A stretch of 64,000 nt of DNA from Pelagibacteraceae bacterium AG-426-M19. Its GTDB lineage: Bacteria; Pseudomonadota; Alphaproteobacteria; Pelagibacterales; Pelagibacteraceae. The DNA lies in the NCBI GenBank assembly GCA_003210025.1, contig QCNW01000005.1, forward strand, positions 62,001-126,000, read 5' to 3'. Both the position numbers and the translations under genes were made by a program. Shown in pieces: positions 34,837 to 46,048 of this stretch (position 1 is the first letter of the stretch; every line of letters begins with the position of its first letter). The notes beneath the pieces were generated by a model. It was not told where the DNA came from. It made no database searches and saw only the letters and a program-made list of their open reading frames with translations.

Positions 34837-36611
34837 TAATACACTCTTTCTTGTGGAGGAAAATATTGGACTTCATTTGTTAATGTTGAAGTATGTACAT
34901 CTCTGTATTCAATTTTAGTATTTTTTCCATCACACCAAGATAATGTATGTTTCATAAATTTTTCATCATTTCTTTTCGGATAATCTTCACGAGCATGAGC
35001 TCCTCTGCTTTCTTTTCTGTGATATGCAGAATCTACTGTTGTTATCGCTTGTCTAATTAAATTATCAAATTCTAAAGTCTCAACTAAATCAGTATTGAAT
35101 ACCAACGATTTATCTTTAACAGAAATCGATTCCATGCCGTCATAGGTTTTTCTGATCTCATCTACGCCCTCTTTAAGATTCTTTTCAGTTCTAAATACAG
35201 CGCATTTAGACTGCATTGTTTTTTGCATCGCCAGTCTAAGTTCAGCAGTTCCATTATCTCCCTCTGCATACCTCAGTTTATCAAATCTATTTAGACATTT
35301 TTCAGTTTCGCTTTCACTAACTTCTTCGTGAGGCGTACCAGGTTTTACTAATTCCGCTGCTCTCTTTGCTGCAGCTCTTCCAAAAACAACCAAATCAATA
35401 AGTGAATTTGAACCTAATCTATTTGCTCCATGCACAGATACGCATGCGGCCTCACCAATCGCCATCAAGCCTGGGACTGTTTTTTGAGATCCGTTTACTG
35501 TTAAAACTTCAGCTTTATAATTTGTTGGTATACCACCCATATTATAATGAACTGTTGGGACAACTGGTATTGGTTCTTTGGTTACATCTACATTTGCAAA
35601 TAATCTTGCTGCCTCAGTAATGCCTGGCAATCTATCTTCAATAACTTTTTTATCTAAATGACTTAAATATAAATGAACATGGTCTTGATCTTTACCAACA
35701 CCTCTTCCCTCATTAATTTCAATAGACATTGATCTGCTAACTACATCCCTTGATGCAAGATCTTTAGCATTGGGAGCATATCTCTCCATAAATCTTTCAC
35801 CTTTAGAGTTTACCAAATATCCACCTTCGCCTCTTACACCTTCAGAAATAAGTGTTCCGTGTCCATATATTCCTGTTGGGTGAAATTGTACAAACTCCAT
35901 ATCCTGAAGAGGTAATCCAGCTCTTAACACCATTGCATTACCATCACCAGTACAAGTATGTGCAGATGTTGCTGAGTAATACACCTTCCCATATCCCCCT
36001 GTGGCTATAATTGTTATGTGAGATCTAAAACGATGAATTGTTCCATCATTTAAATTCCAAGCAATTAAACCTTTGCATTGTCCATCTTTCATAATTAAGT
36101 CTAATGCAAAATATTCAATAAAAAATTCTGTATTATGTTTAAGTGCTTGACCATACAATGTATGGAGAATTGCATGACCAGTTCTGTCTGCTGCAGCACA
36201 AGTTCTTTGTACAATTCCATTTCCATAATTTTTTGTCATTCCTCCAAATGGTCTTTGATAAATTTTTCCATCTTCTGTTCTACTAAAAGGAACACCATAC
36301 TTTTCTAATTCTAGTACTGCTTTTGGAGCTTCCTTACACAAATATTCAATACTATCTTGATCGCCTAACCAGTCTGCTCCTTTTACAGTATCGTACATAT
36401 GCCAACGCCAATCGTCTTCTCCCATGTTTCCAAGGGCTGCTGAAATTCCACCTTGGGCAGCTGATGTATGACTTCTGGTTGGAAAGACTTTAGAAATGCA
36501 TGCGGTTTTTAATCCAGCTTCACTTAAGCCAACCGCAGCTCTTAGGCCAGAACCTCCAGCACCAAGGACAACGACATCGTATTCATGATCTATAATATTA
36601 TAAGATTTCAT
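34836..36611 (-). CDS. sdhA: Succinate dehydrogenase flavoprotein subunit
   Basis: This 591-residue subunit oxidises succinate at a covalently bound FAD. The FAD-linked His is in [11 protein letters not shown], near residue 48. Other blocks are [40 protein letters not shown] and the C-terminal [15 protein letters not shown]. It belongs to complex II and overlaps sdhD by 4 nt (ATGA) and sdhB by 1 nt. Confidence 0.98.
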   Translation of the reverse strand: MKSYNIIDHEYDVVVLGAGGSGLRAAVGLSEAGLKTACISKVFPTRSHTSAAQGGISAALGNMGEDDWRWHMYDTVKGADWLGDQDSIEYLCKEAPKAVLELEKYGVPFSRTEDGKIYQRPFGGMTKNYGNGIVQRTCAAADRTGHAILHTLYGQALKHNTEFFIEYFALDLIMKDGQCKGLIAWNLNDGTIHRFRSHITIIATGGYGKVYYSATSAHTCTGDGNAMVLRAGLPLQDMEFVQFHPTGIYGHGTLISEGVRGEGGYLVNSKGERFMERYAPNAKDLASRDVVSRSMSIEINEGRGVGKDQDHVHLYLSHLDKKVIEDRLPGITEAARLFANVDVTKEPIPVVPTVHYNMGGIPTNYKAEVLTVNGSQKTVPGLMAIGEAACVSVHGANRLGSNSLIDLVVFGRAAAKRAAELVKPGTPHEEVSESETEKCLNRFDKLRYAEGDNGTAELRLAMQKTMQSKCAVFRTEKNLKEGVDEIRKTYDGMESISVKDKSLVFNTDLVETLEFDNLIRQAITTVDSAYHRKESRGAHAREDYPKRNDEKFMKHTLSWCDGKNTKIEYRDVHTSTLTNEVQYFPPQERVY

Positions 36612-36937
36612 ATAGTTAGTTTAAATACCGCAAATATTGTAATTAAAGGAATTGTTATAGCAAAAAAATTTAAAGCTTTGTTTGCGGCATTTTTGATTTT
36701 TTCGTCTTTAATATAGTCTTCAAAAACCTCACTTATGCTTAATGCTGAGAAAAAGTACGCAAAAATAAGAAATAGACTAAATATAAACTTTGAAGGTTGA
36801 GAAGTTAGAAAAGTTAATATCTCTAAGTAACTTTTATCATAAATACTAACCAAATTTAAAGCAAACCATAACATCAAAGGTACTAATATGAGAGAACTCA
36901 CTTTTAGAAATACCCATTTTTTTGTTACTGCTCTCAT
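36608..36937 (-). CDS. sdhD: Succinate dehydrogenase membrane anchor SdhD
   Basis: This 109-residue protein has three predicted membrane helices (about 12-32, 48-70 and 88-108), the usual size and shape of SdhD. The sequence itself is weakly conserved, so position between sdhC and sdhA is the main evidence. It helps bind haem b and quinone. It is coupled to sdhC by TAATG and to sdhA by ATGA. Confidence 0.88.
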   Translation of the reverse strand: MRAVTKKWVFLKVSSLILVPLMLWFALNLVSIYDKSYLEILTFLTSQPSKFIFSLFLIFAYFFSALSISEVFEDYIKDEKIKNAANKALNFFAITIPLITIFAVFKLTI

Positions 36938-37317
36938 TACAATAAATTTCGTCCTATTAAATAAATTGAAATGGTTAAAACAAAAGATCCAAAGATTACA
37001 ACTAAGCCTGTGATTTTTGTAGTTTTTAATTCAAATCCATAACCAAAATCCATGATTAAATGTCTTATCTCACTTAAGATTTGGAAACTAAAAGACCATG
37101 TAATACCCAATATGAAAAATTTTCCAATAATAGATTGGAGGAATAATTTTATATATTCATGACTTCCTTCACTAAATGAAAAAAATATAAAAAAAATACA
37201 AATTAAAGTTATTGCTAATATATTTATTATTCCTGTAATTCTATGAGATATTGAAACTAAAGATGAAACATGCCATCTATAAATTTGAATATGAGGAGAT
37301 AAAGGATTATTTTCCAT
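36937..37317 (-). CDS. sdhC: Succinate dehydrogenase cytochrome b556 subunit
   Basis: This 126-residue protein has three membrane helices. The family motif SPHIQIYRWHVSSLVSISHRITG is seen as HIQIYRW and SISHRITGI, and the haem-ligand His is in IRHLIMDFG. It anchors complex II. It starts inside the asd 3' end, an 11-nt overlap, so no promoter gap separates asd from the sdh genes. Confidence 0.94.
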   Translation of the reverse strand: MENNPLSPHIQIYRWHVSSLVSISHRITGIINILAITLICIFFIFFSFSEGSHEYIKLFLQSIIGKFFILGITWSFSFQILSEIRHLIMDFGYGFELKTTKITGLVVIFGSFVLTISIYLIGRNLL

Positions 37318-38317
37318 TTTGATTTGCTTTCATTATTGTTTCTGCAATTTCAACAGAATTTAATGCGGCGCCTCTTAATAGGTTATCTGAAACGATCCAC
37401 AAATTAATTGAATTCTCTTTTGTTTTATCATCTCTAATTCTTGAGATAAATGTTTCATCACTACCAGTTGCTTCTATTGGTGTACTATATCCTCCATTTT
37501 CTCTTTTATCTATAACTCTACAACCATCAGCATTATTTAATGCTTCTCTGATTTGTTCTAGAGAGTAAGGATTTTCAAACTCTATATTTACTGACTCTGA
37601 ATGTGATACAAGAACAGGAATTCTAACGCACGTGGCTGTTAGCTCTATATTATTATCCAGTATTTTTTTTGTTTCATTAGTCATTTTCAATTCTTCTTTT
37701 GTGTATCCATCATCCGAAAAAACATCAATGTGAGGAATTATATTGAAAGCTATTTGTTTAGTAAAATTTTTAGATTGAACAGAATTTCCATCGAGATAAG
37801 ATTTAGTTTGTTCAATCAATTCATCCATAGGTGCTTTTCCGCCTCCAGAAACAGATTGATAGGTAGAAACTATCACTCTTTTTATTTTATATAAATCATG
37901 TAATGGTTTAAGAGCTAATACTAACTGAGCTGTTGAGCAGTTAGGATTTGCCACAATATTTTTTTTCATTTCATTAATTTTTTCTGCATTCACTTGAGGC
38001 ACAATAAGTGGAACATCGGGGTCCATTCTAAAAAAACTAGAATTATCAATTACAGTTGTTAATTTTGCTGCACTTTCTGCATACTGTTCTGCAATTTTAC
38101 CGCCAGCTGCAAAAAAAGTTATATTCGCATTTGAAAAATCATATTTTTCAAGATCATGGACTTCGTAATCTTTGCCTTTAAAACTTATTTTTTTTCCAGC
38201 ACTATTAGAAGAGGCAACTAAAAAAAGGTTATCAAATTTAATATCTTTTTTTTCTATAACTTCTAGAGTCTTTCTTCCCACATTACCGGTTGCACCGATG
38301 ATAGCTATATTAGTCAT
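37307..38317 (-). CDS. asd: Aspartate-semialdehyde dehydrogenase
   Basis: This 336-residue NADPH enzyme reduces aspartyl phosphate to the semialdehyde, the branch point for lysine/DAP, threonine and methionine. It has an N-terminal GATGNVGRKTLEV, the catalytic Cys in NPNCSTAQLV, the VVSTYQSVSGGGKAP-type block (STYQSVSGGG) and a later RVPVLVSHSE-like segment (RIPVLVSHSESVN). It follows dmdA by 14 nt and leads into sdhC. Confidence 0.96.
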   Translation of the reverse strand: MTNIAIIGATGNVGRKTLEVIEKKDIKFDNLFLVASSNSAGKKISFKGKDYEVHDLEKYDFSNANITFFAAGGKIAEQYAESAAKLTTVIDNSSFFRMDPDVPLIVPQVNAEKINEMKKNIVANPNCSTAQLVLALKPLHDLYKIKRVIVSTYQSVSGGGKAPMDELIEQTKSYLDGNSVQSKNFTKQIAFNIIPHIDVFSDDGYTKEELKMTNETKKILDNNIELTATCVRIPVLVSHSESVNIEFENPYSLEQIREALNNADGCRVIDKRENGGYSTPIEATGSDETFISRIRDDKTKENSINLWIVSDNLLRGAALNSVEIAETIMKANQNGK

Positions 38318-38331
38318 TTTAAAGATTTATA

Positions 38332-39441
38332 CTAAATGAAAGGTAAATCGCAAACTGTTCCGTTAAAACTATTACCATTTATATCAATTTTGAATGTATG
38401 CTTTGCTTCAAAATATGGTTTTTTTATCATAGCTATACCAATTACCTGTTTAAAAGTTGGATTGTAACAACCTGATCTCAATTCTCCGATTATATTATTT
38501 TTTTCATCTGTTAAGTTCATTGAACCAGTTACGCTTATTTTATCAGTATCAATTTTAACACCCATTAGTTTTCTTTTAATTCCCTCAGACTTTATTTTTT
38601 TTAATTTCTCTTTTCCTAAAAATTCAACATCACTATCAATATTAATATATTTATCAAAGCCACATTCGTATGGGTTGTCTCCATTGTCCATATCGTTTCC
38701 TTGAGAAAGTAATCCACTTTCGATACGTTCAATTAAATTAGGACATCCTGCTCTAATATTAAACTCATCTCCAATTTCAAATAGATGATCGTATAGTTTT
38801 AAACCTGAAGCATTATTCTCTACATAAATTTCATATCCACCTTGTTTAGACCATCCTGATTGAGCAATTAAATGTTTGGCTCCAGCAAATTCAAAATAAT
38901 CAAAACCAAAAAATTTTAATTTTGTTATCTTTTCTCCAAAAACTTTTTCCATCAATTTAAAAGATTTAGGCCCTTGCACAGCCATAATGTCAACTTCAGG
39001 CTCTATAATATTTACATCAAATTTATTTCCAATTGCCAATCCTTTTGCAAATAAGATTACATCCGTATCTGCAATAGAAACCCACCATTTATTCTGATTA
39101 AATCTTAGAACAACTGGATCATTAATTAATCCAGCATTATCATCTATAATTGGACAGTAATAACATCTTCCATCTTTTGATTTTGAAAGATCTCTACAAG
39201 TCATAAGTTGAACTAATTTTGCAGCATCTTTTCCAGTAATCTCTACTTGCCTTTCAGCAGCCACATCCCAAACTTGAACATGCTCTTTTAAATGATGATA
39301 TGAGTCTTCTAAAGAACCAAATGCAGCAGGAAGCAACATATGATTGTATATTGTGTAAGCTGTAACACCTTGTTTTTCAATTCTTGATGTATAAGGCGTA
39401 CCTCTAAGTCTTCTTGATTTTGCAATAGAAAAGTTTTTCAT
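38332..39441 (-). CDS. dmdA: DMSP demethylase (tetrahydrofolate-dependent)
   Basis: This 369-residue protein has the aminomethyltransferase (GcvT) fold. It transfers a methyl group from dimethylsulfoniopropionate to tetrahydrofolate, giving 3-methylmercaptopropionate. The N-terminus [17 protein letters not shown] and segments [17 protein letters not shown] and [16 protein letters not shown] match my memory of Pelagibacter-type DmdA more than glycine-cleavage GcvT. No gcvH or gcvP is nearby. The 65-nt gap before it (39442-39506) is the largest inside the run, so it may hold a promoter, though I see no clear one. dmdB and dmdC lie upstream. Confidence 0.93.
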   Translation of the reverse strand: MKNFSIAKSRRLRGTPYTSRIEKQGVTAYTIYNHMLLPAAFGSLEDSYHHLKEHVQVWDVAAERQVEITGKDAAKLVQLMTCRDLSKSKDGRCYYCPIIDDNAGLINDPVVLRFNQNKWWVSIADTDVILFAKGLAIGNKFDVNIIEPEVDIMAVQGPKSFKLMEKVFGEKITKLKFFGFDYFEFAGAKHLIAQSGWSKQGGYEIYVENNASGLKLYDHLFEIGDEFNIRAGCPNLIERIESGLLSQGNDMDNGDNPYECGFDKYINIDSDVEFLGKEKLKKIKSEGIKRKLMGVKIDTDKISVTGSMNLTDEKNNIIGELRSGCYNPTFKQVIGIAMIKKPYFEAKHTFKIDINGNSFNGTVCDLPFI

Positions 39442-39506
39442 TTTTTAGCTTAGTGTCATCTTTTTATCTATTTGTAAAGAAAGTAAGTTGTTTATTTGAA
39501 AGAAAT

Positions 39507-41135
39507 CTAAGTAAGTTCCTTAGCTCTTTTTCTTAATTCAAATTTTTGGATTTTACCTGTTGATGTTTTTGGAAGTTCACAGAAGTCTATTTTTTTTGGA
39601 ATTTTAAACCCTGCTAGAGTTTCTCTACAAAAATCGATTAATTCTTTTTCATTTGTCTCTTTATCTGCCACTTTCTCTATAAAAGCGCATGGAACTTCTC
39701 CCCATTTCTCATCTGGTTTTGCTACTACAGCAACAATTGAAACAGCTGGGTGCTTAGAAAGTGTGTTTTCAATTTCGATAGAAGAAATATTCTCTCCACC
39801 TGAAATAATAATATCTTTCGACCTATCTTTAACCTTGATGTATCCATCTGGATAAATAACTGCCAAATCGCCAGAGTGAAACCATCCGTCTTTCATAGCC
39901 TTTTCAGTGGCCTCTTTGTCTTTAAAATACCCTTTCATAACAACATTACCTTTGATCATTATCTCGCCAATGGTTTCTCCATCCATGGGCACGGGTTTCA
40001 TAGTTTCTGGATCTAAAACAACCACTCCTTCTGTGTTTGGAAACCTCACACCTTGCCTTGCTTTAATTTCATTAATTTTATCTTCTTCAAAACCATTCCA
40101 TTCATCATTCCAAGCACATTGTAAAACATGCCCATATGTTTCTGTTAAACCATAGACATGCATTACCTCAAATCCTAATGATTTCATTTTTTTGAAAATA
40201 ATACTTGGAGGTGGTGCTCCAGCAGTTAAAACATAAACTTTGTTTTTTAATTCCTTGATATCATTTTGTGATGCACCTGTTATCATATTAAGTACAATAG
40301 GTGCACCTCCAAAATGGGTAATGTCATGCTTTTCAATTAATTCAAATATTTTTTTTACATCAATAGCTCTTAAACAAACTGTTTTTCCATTTAACATTGG
40401 TATTGTCCACGGGTATCCCCATCCATTACAGTGGAACATTGGTACAACTGTTAAAAAATTTAATCTATTTGGCATATTCCAAGCAACGGCACTACCTGTT
40501 GACATTAAATAAGATCCTCTATGGTGATAAACAACACCTTTTGGATTTCCAGTAGTTCCAGATGTGTAACTTAAAGAAATTGCTTGCCACTCATCCTTTG
40601 GTTTTTTCCAAATATAATTTTCATCACCAGTATTTAAAAATTCCTCATATTCTCTGTCTCCAATTTTTTTTAATAAGGATTGATCTGCAAAATCGTCTTG
40701 AACATCAATAACAATTGGTTTGTTTTTTAAAGTTGATAAAGCCTTTTCTGCAACAGCATGTAATTGTCTATCTATTATTAATACTTTTGCTTCACTGTGT
40801 TCTAAAATATAAGCAACAGTTTTTGCATCAAGTCTTGAATTAATTGTATTTAAAACGGCTCCTGTCATAGGAACAGAATAATGTGCTTCAAAAATCTCTG
40901 GAGTATTAAAGGTCATAACTGAGACTGTGTCTCCTTCAACAATACCAATTTTCTCTAGTGCACTTGCAAATTTGATGCACCTGTTAAATACTTCAGTCCA
41001 TGTGAAAGATTTTGTTTCATATACTAAAGCCTCATAATTTGGATAAATATCTTTTGCTCTTTCTAGAAAGCTAAGCGGTGTTAACGGGACATAATTTGAA
41101 GGATTTTTATCTAAGTTCTGATTATATTTATTCAT
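39507..41135 (-). CDS. dmdB: 3-Methylmercaptopropionyl-CoA ligase
   Basis: This 542-residue AMP-forming acyl-CoA synthetase has the P-loop-like SYTSGTTGNPKGV. It also has the VYGLTETYG motif, the hinge GWFHSGDLAVIYPDGYI and the acyl-adenylate Lys in PKTSTGKIQKFELR. Position between dmdC and dmdA supports methylmercaptopropionate as substrate. Related medium-chain acyl ligases cannot be excluded from sequence alone. It is coupled to dmdC by a TGATG overlap. Confidence 0.88.
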   Translation of the reverse strand: MNKYNQNLDKNPSNYVPLTPLSFLERAKDIYPNYEALVYETKSFTWTEVFNRCIKFASALEKIGIVEGDTVSVMTFNTPEIFEAHYSVPMTGAVLNTINSRLDAKTVAYILEHSEAKVLIIDRQLHAVAEKALSTLKNKPIVIDVQDDFADQSLLKKIGDREYEEFLNTGDENYIWKKPKDEWQAISLSYTSGTTGNPKGVVYHHRGSYLMSTGSAVAWNMPNRLNFLTVVPMFHCNGWGYPWTIPMLNGKTVCLRAIDVKKIFELIEKHDITHFGGAPIVLNMITGASQNDIKELKNKVYVLTAGAPPPSIIFKKMKSLGFEVMHVYGLTETYGHVLQCAWNDEWNGFEEDKINEIKARQGVRFPNTEGVVVLDPETMKPVPMDGETIGEIMIKGNVVMKGYFKDKEATEKAMKDGWFHSGDLAVIYPDGYIKVKDRSKDIIISGGENISSIEIENTLSKHPAVSIVAVVAKPDEKWGEVPCAFIEKVADKETNEKELIDFCRETLAGFKIPKKIDFCELPKTSTGKIQKFELRKRAKELT

Positions 41136-42895
41136 CAGTTAAATTTTGCGCTCATAGTATATTTACTACCAGAAATAGCAGATTTATAATGGCTCTCAGC
41201 TCTAGGCAAAATTTTGTCAAAATAATAATTTCCTGTATTTAATTTATCTTCATAAAATTCTTTATTGTTTTCCAAATTTTCATAGCTTTTTCTCATTGTT
41301 TTTAGCCATATAAATGAAAGACAAAAATAACCAAAAAATCTTAAATAATCGTTACATGATGCGCTTATATCGTCTTTTGGCGTATTGCCATTAGGAGATA
41401 TCCAGTCCGTGAAATCTGACAATATATTTTTTAATTCAGATATTTTTTTTACATGTTCATTTAAATTGTCTACTTTTGAACAATTTTGAATTTCTGTATC
41501 TACATATTTCATAAAATTTTCAAAAACTTTTTTCTGACTAATTTTTCTAAATACAAAGTCAATTGCCTGCACAGAATTAGTTCCTTCGTAAATAGGTGTA
41601 ATTCTATTATCTCTAAATAATTGTTCTATCCCTTGGTCTTTTGTATAACCATAGCCACCAAAAACCTGAATTGCTTCATTGGTTATTTCCATACCCATAT
41701 CTGTAAAAAATGACTTAATTACTGGAGTCATAAGACCTACAATATCCGATGCATCTTTTTTTACTTCCTCTGAACTATGACTTAAGCTTACATCTACCTG
41801 CTGAGCCATCCAAAAAGATAAGGATCTTTTTCCCTCAATTATAGACTTCATATTTAATAAACTTCTTCGAATATCTGCGTGCTTAATAATTAAATCTGTT
41901 TCTCCATTAGAATTATTATTTGATTTACCTTGTTTTCTCTCTTTTGAATAACTTAAAGCAGTTTGATAAGCTGTTTCAGATAGACCTAATCCTTGTATAC
42001 CGACAACAATTCTTTCTAAGTTCATCATTGTAAACATGGAATTTAAGCCTTTGTTCTCTGGTCCGATCATATAGCCTTTGGCATCATCAAAACTTAATAC
42101 ACACGCGGGTGAACCTTTAATACCCATTTTTGATTCAATTGAAACAGTATTGACGCCGTTTCTTGGACCAATTGATCCATCATCATTAATTTCATATTTT
42201 GGTACTAAAAATAAACTTATCCCCTTCGTTCCTTTTGGTGCATCCTGCGTTCTTGCTAAAACAAGGTGTATAATATTTTCAGTTAAATCGTGGTCACCAG
42301 AAGTAATAAAGATTTTTTGTCCACTTATATTATAAGTACCATTTTCATTTTTAATTGCCTTTGTTTTTATTAGTCCTAAATCTGTTCCACATTGAGGCTC
42401 TGTTAAACACATTGTCCCACTCCATTTACCCTCAACAATTTTAGGAAGATATGTGTTTTTGATTTCTTCAGTTGCATGACTCAAAATACAATTGTATGCA
42501 CCTATACTTAATTCACTATATAATTTAAAAGATAAACTTGATGATGAAAGCATTTCATCAAAAAAAGCACTTACAGTTTTTGGCATTCCTTGGCCACCAT
42601 ATTTTGGATCACAAGTTAAAGATACCCATCCATCTTCTATAAATTTTGAATATGCCTCTTTATAACCTGGAGGGGTTCTAACTACTCCATTTTCATAGAC
42701 ACAAGGATTTTCGTCTCCAGCTTTAGCTAAAGGAAGAAGCATTTCTTCATTAATTTTTGCAGCTTCCTCTAAGATATCTTTTACTAGATCAGATGTGACT
42801 TCTTTATATTTTTCAATTTCGTTATAATTTTTATTATCTTTTAGATGTTCAAATAAGAACATCATATCTTTCACAGGTGCGGAATAAACAGTCAT
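41135..42895 (-). CDS. dmdC: 3-Methylmercaptopropionyl-CoA dehydrogenase
   Basis: This 586-residue FAD acyl-CoA dehydrogenase belongs to the long subfamily with an N-terminal extension and a C-terminal helical domain. Landmarks are MCLTEPQCGTDLGLIKTKA, GQKIFITSGDHDLTENI and the catalytic Glu region PIYEGTNSVQAIDFV. DmdC oxidises MMPA-CoA to methylthioacryloyl-CoA. The gene is 32 nt after leuB and immediately before dmdB. The context-based substrate is strong but not proven. Confidence 0.9.
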   Translation of the reverse strand: MTVYSAPVKDMMFLFEHLKDNKNYNEIEKYKEVTSDLVKDILEEAAKINEEMLLPLAKAGDENPCVYENGVVRTPPGYKEAYSKFIEDGWVSLTCDPKYGGQGMPKTVSAFFDEMLSSSSLSFKLYSELSIGAYNCILSHATEEIKNTYLPKIVEGKWSGTMCLTEPQCGTDLGLIKTKAIKNENGTYNISGQKIFITSGDHDLTENIIHLVLARTQDAPKGTKGISLFLVPKYEINDDGSIGPRNGVNTVSIESKMGIKGSPACVLSFDDAKGYMIGPENKGLNSMFTMMNLERIVVGIQGLGLSETAYQTALSYSKERKQGKSNNNSNGETDLIIKHADIRRSLLNMKSIIEGKRSLSFWMAQQVDVSLSHSSEEVKKDASDIVGLMTPVIKSFFTDMGMEITNEAIQVFGGYGYTKDQGIEQLFRDNRITPIYEGTNSVQAIDFVFRKISQKKVFENFMKYVDTEIQNCSKVDNLNEHVKKISELKNILSDFTDWISPNGNTPKDDISASCNDYLRFFGYFCLSFIWLKTMRKSYENLENNKEFYEDKLNTGNYYFDKILPRAESHYKSAISGSKYTMSAKFN

Positions 42896-42927
42896 AAATT
42901 TAATAGTATCAAATTAAGTTAATTTTT

Positions 42928-44037
42928 TTATTTTTGCAAATATGCAATAATCGCATCTCCCATACCAGAAGTTGAAATTTCTTTTGTTCCTTTTGACATA
43001 ATATCTTTAGTTCTTAACCCATCATCTAGTACATTTTGCACTGCTTTTTCTAAGTCATCAGCCTCTTTATCTAAGTCAAGAGAGTACCTCAGGGCCATTG
43101 CAAAACTCAAGATGGTTGCAATTGGATTTGCAATTCCTTTTCCAGCAATATCTGGAGCAGATCCATGAACAGGCTCATACATTGCTCTCATTTCACCATC
43201 TTTATTTTTTGCACCCAGAGAAGCTGAAGGTAATAAACCTAAAGATCCCGTCAGCATAGATGCTTCATCTGACAACATATCACCAAACAAATTATCTGTC
43301 ACAATTACATCAAATTGCTTTGGATTTCTCAAAAGTTGCATTGCACAATTATCTGCAAGCATATGATTTAACTCAACATCTTTAAATTCTTTATCGTGAA
43401 GATTTTGAACTTCCTCTTTCCATAATTGACCTGCTTCCATAACATTTGATTTTTCACAGGAAGTAACTTTATTGTTTCTCTTCTTTGCTAGATCAAATGC
43501 AACTCTAGCAACTCTTTTAATTTCTGATGAAGTATAAGTATGAGTGTTTATTCCTTTACGTTCACCATTATCAATTGGCTTGATACCTCTCGGCTCACCA
43601 AAATAAATACCACCTGTCAATTCTCTAACAATCATGATATCTAGACCTGATACGATTTCAGGTTTTAGCGTAGATGCCTCAACTAATTGTTTAAAACAAA
43701 TTGCAGGCCTCAAATTTGCAAATAATTTTAATTCTTTTCTTAGCTTAAGAAGAGCTCTCTCAGGTCTTTTGGAAAAATCTAAATTATCATATTTTGGTCC
43801 ACCCACAGCTCCTAGAATGACTGCTTCACACTCTAATGATTTATAAAATACTTCATCTGTAATAGGTGTTCCGTGCTTGTCGTAAGATGCTCCTCCAACT
43901 AAAGCTTCTTCCATATCAAAATCAAGAGATTTATTTACATTAAACCAAGTTATAATCTTTTTAACTTCACCAATAACCTCGGGACCAATACCATCACCTG
44001 GTAATAATAAGAATTTTCTTTTTTTGACTTTAATCAT
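42928..44037 (-). CDS. leuB: 3-Isopropylmalate dehydrogenase
   Basis: This 369-residue enzyme oxidatively decarboxylates 3-isopropylmalate in leucine synthesis. It has [11 protein letters not shown], the substrate-binding [22 protein letters not shown] (in part, [13 protein letters not shown]), [14 protein letters not shown], and the metal/NAD segment [14 protein letters not shown]. The start overlaps leuD by 8 nt. dmdC is the next gene downstream. Confidence 0.97.
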   Translation of the reverse strand: MIKVKKRKFLLLPGDGIGPEVIGEVKKIITWFNVNKSLDFDMEEALVGGASYDKHGTPITDEVFYKSLECEAVILGAVGGPKYDNLDFSKRPERALLKLRKELKLFANLRPAICFKQLVEASTLKPEIVSGLDIMIVRELTGGIYFGEPRGIKPIDNGERKGINTHTYTSSEIKRVARVAFDLAKKRNNKVTSCEKSNVMEAGQLWKEEVQNLHDKEFKDVELNHMLADNCAMQLLRNPKQFDVIVTDNLFGDMLSDEASMLTGSLGLLPSASLGAKNKDGEMRAMYEPVHGSAPDIAGKGIANPIATILSFAMALRYSLDLDKEADDLEKAVQNVLDDGLRTKDIMSKGTKEISTSGMGDAIIAYLQK

Positions 44038-44635
44038 TAAATATCCAAGGCTTTGTGGATTTTAATTTTTCTTCAAATGAAATTATTTTATTAGACTTTT
44101 CCAAAGACAGTGCAATATCATCTAGTCCCTCAATTAAACATTTTTTTTTAAATTCATCTAATTCAAATTTGATTTCTTTATTCCCAAAAATTATTTTTTG
44201 ATCTGGTAAATTTATTGCAATTTCTTCTTGTCTCTTAGAATATTCAGAAAGTTCTTTTATCTGTTCATCATTAACTTTAATAGGCAATATTCCATTTTTA
44301 AAACAATTATTATAAAATATATCTGCGTAACTAGTACTTATAACGCAAGTGATACCAAAGTCTAAAAGTACCCATGGCGCATGTTCTCTAGAAGATCCAC
44401 ATCCAAAATTATTCCCTGCAATTAAAATCTTAGAATTATTATATGGGGATTTATTTAAGATAAAGTCATCTACTACTTTACCTTTTTCATCATATCTCAT
44501 TTCATAAAATAAATTTTTTCCAAGTCCTGTTCTTTTTATTGTTTTTAAAAATTGCTTTGGAATAATCATATCTGTATCGATATTTACAATTGGTAAATAT
44601 GCAGGAATGCTTTTTAATGTTGAGAATTTGTTCAT
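44030..44635 (-). CDS. leuD: 3-Isopropylmalate dehydratase small subunit
   Basis: This 201-residue swivel subunit of isopropylmalate isomerase has [14 protein letters not shown] and the substrate-binding block [15 protein letters not shown]. It combines with LeuC to interconvert 2- and 3-isopropylmalate. leuC ends directly upstream with no gap, and leuB overlaps by 8 nt. Confidence 0.97.
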   Translation of the reverse strand: MNKFSTLKSIPAYLPIVNIDTDMIIPKQFLKTIKRTGLGKNLFYEMRYDEKGKVVDDFILNKSPYNNSKILIAGNNFGCGSSREHAPWVLLDFGITCVISTSYADIFYNNCFKNGILPIKVNDEQIKELSEYSKRQEEIAINLPDQKIIFGNKEIKFELDEFKKKCLIEGLDDIALSLEKSNKIISFEEKLKSTKPWIFND

Positions 44636-46039
44636 TTAACTATTGTATTTTCTAACATCATCTAAATTTCCTGATATAGCAGCTGCAGCAGCCATAGCTG
44701 GACTAACTAAATGAGTTCTTCCACCTCGTCCTTGTCTTCCTTCGAAATTTCTATTTGATGTTGATGCACATCTTTCTTCTGGCTTCAACTTATCTGCATT
44801 CATAGCTAAACACATTGAACAACCTGGCTCACGCCATTCAAATCCAGAATTTTTAAATATTACATCTAAACCTTCTTGCTCTGCTTGTTGTTTTACTAAT
44901 CCTGAACCAGGAACTATCATTGCATTTACATGAGAAGCAATTTTTTTATCTTTTAAGATTTTTGCAGCTTCTCTTAAATCTTCTATTCTTCCATTTGTGC
45001 AACTTCCAATAAAAACTTTATCAATTCTAATATCTTTTATTTTAGTTTTCGGCTTTAAACCCATATATTTTAATGACCTGTTAATAGAATTTTTTCTGTC
45101 TTCGTTTTGCTCATTTTCAGGATCAGGGACAATTCCATCAATATCTACTACATCCTGAGGCGAAGTTCCCCAAGTTACCATTGGTTTGATATCTTTGCCC
45201 TCAAGACTGATTTCTTTGTCAAATACTGCATCACCATCAGACTTTAATTTACTCCAATATTCTAATGCTTTGTCCCAATTTGAATTCTTTGGAGACATTG
45301 GTTTACCTTTTAAATAATTAAAAACTTTTTCATCTGGCTCTATTAATCCAGCCCTTGCTCCACCTTCAATTGTCATATTGCAAATCGTCATTCTTTGTTC
45401 GACACTTAAATTCGAAATTAAGTTTCCAGCATATTCAATTACATAACCAGTTCCACCAGCTGTACCAATTTTTCCGATTATTTGTAATATTACATCCTTA
45501 GATGTTACTCCAACAGGAAGAGATCCATTAACGTTTATTCTAAAATTTTTTGATTTTTTTTGAACTAAAGTCTGTGTTGCCAAGACATGTTCCACTTCCG
45601 AAGTTCCAATTCCGAATGCTAATGCACCAAATGCTCCGTGAGTAGCAGTGTGACTATCACCACAAACGATAATAGTTCCAGGTTGTGTAAATCCCTGTTC
45701 TGGACCAATAATATGAACTATTCCTTGTCTTTTATCGTTCATTCCAAAAAGATTTATTCCGAATTCTGCACAGTTTTTTTCTAGTGTCTCGATTTGTATT
45801 TTTGAATCTTTGTCAGTAATAGGAACTGATCTATCCGTTGTTGGAACATTGTGATCTGCTACTGCTAAAGTTAAAGAAGGTTGTCTAACTTTTCTATTAG
45901 AATTTCTTAAACCTTCAAATGCTTGTGGACTAGTAACTTCATGAATTAAATGTCTATCAACAAATAGAAGTGAAGTCCCATCTTCTTGTTGATGAACAAG
46001 GTGATCATTCCATATTTTATCGTATATAGTTTGAGGCAT
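44636..46039 (-). CDS. leuC: 3-Isopropylmalate dehydratase large subunit
   Basis: This 467-residue aconitase-fold subunit has the [4Fe-4S] ligands in [13 protein letters not shown] and [11 protein letters not shown]. The N-terminus [14 protein letters not shown] and the segment [24 protein letters not shown], visible in part as [16 protein letters not shown], are also typical. It lies 9 nt after rplS, with no room for its own promoter unless it lies in the rplS coding region. Confidence 0.97.
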   Translation of the reverse strand: MPQTIYDKIWNDHLVHQQEDGTSLLFVDRHLIHEVTSPQAFEGLRNSNRKVRQPSLTLAVADHNVPTTDRSVPITDKDSKIQIETLEKNCAEFGINLFGMNDKRQGIVHIIGPEQGFTQPGTIIVCGDSHTATHGAFGALAFGIGTSEVEHVLATQTLVQKKSKNFRINVNGSLPVGVTSKDVILQIIGKIGTAGGTGYVIEYAGNLISNLSVEQRMTICNMTIEGGARAGLIEPDEKVFNYLKGKPMSPKNSNWDKALEYWSKLKSDGDAVFDKEISLEGKDIKPMVTWGTSPQDVVDIDGIVPDPENEQNEDRKNSINRSLKYMGLKPKTKIKDIRIDKVFIGSCTNGRIEDLREAAKILKDKKIASHVNAMIVPGSGLVKQQAEQEGLDVIFKNSGFEWREPGCSMCLAMNADKLKPEERCASTSNRNFEGRQGRGGRTHLVSPAMAAAAAISGNLDDVRKYNS

Positions 46040-46048
46040 TGTAAAAAA

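Noticed and set aside
38332..39441. Glycine cleavage T protein
   Set aside because: The fold is the same, but neighbours are dmdB and dmdC, no gcvH/gcvP is present, and sequence features fit DmdA.
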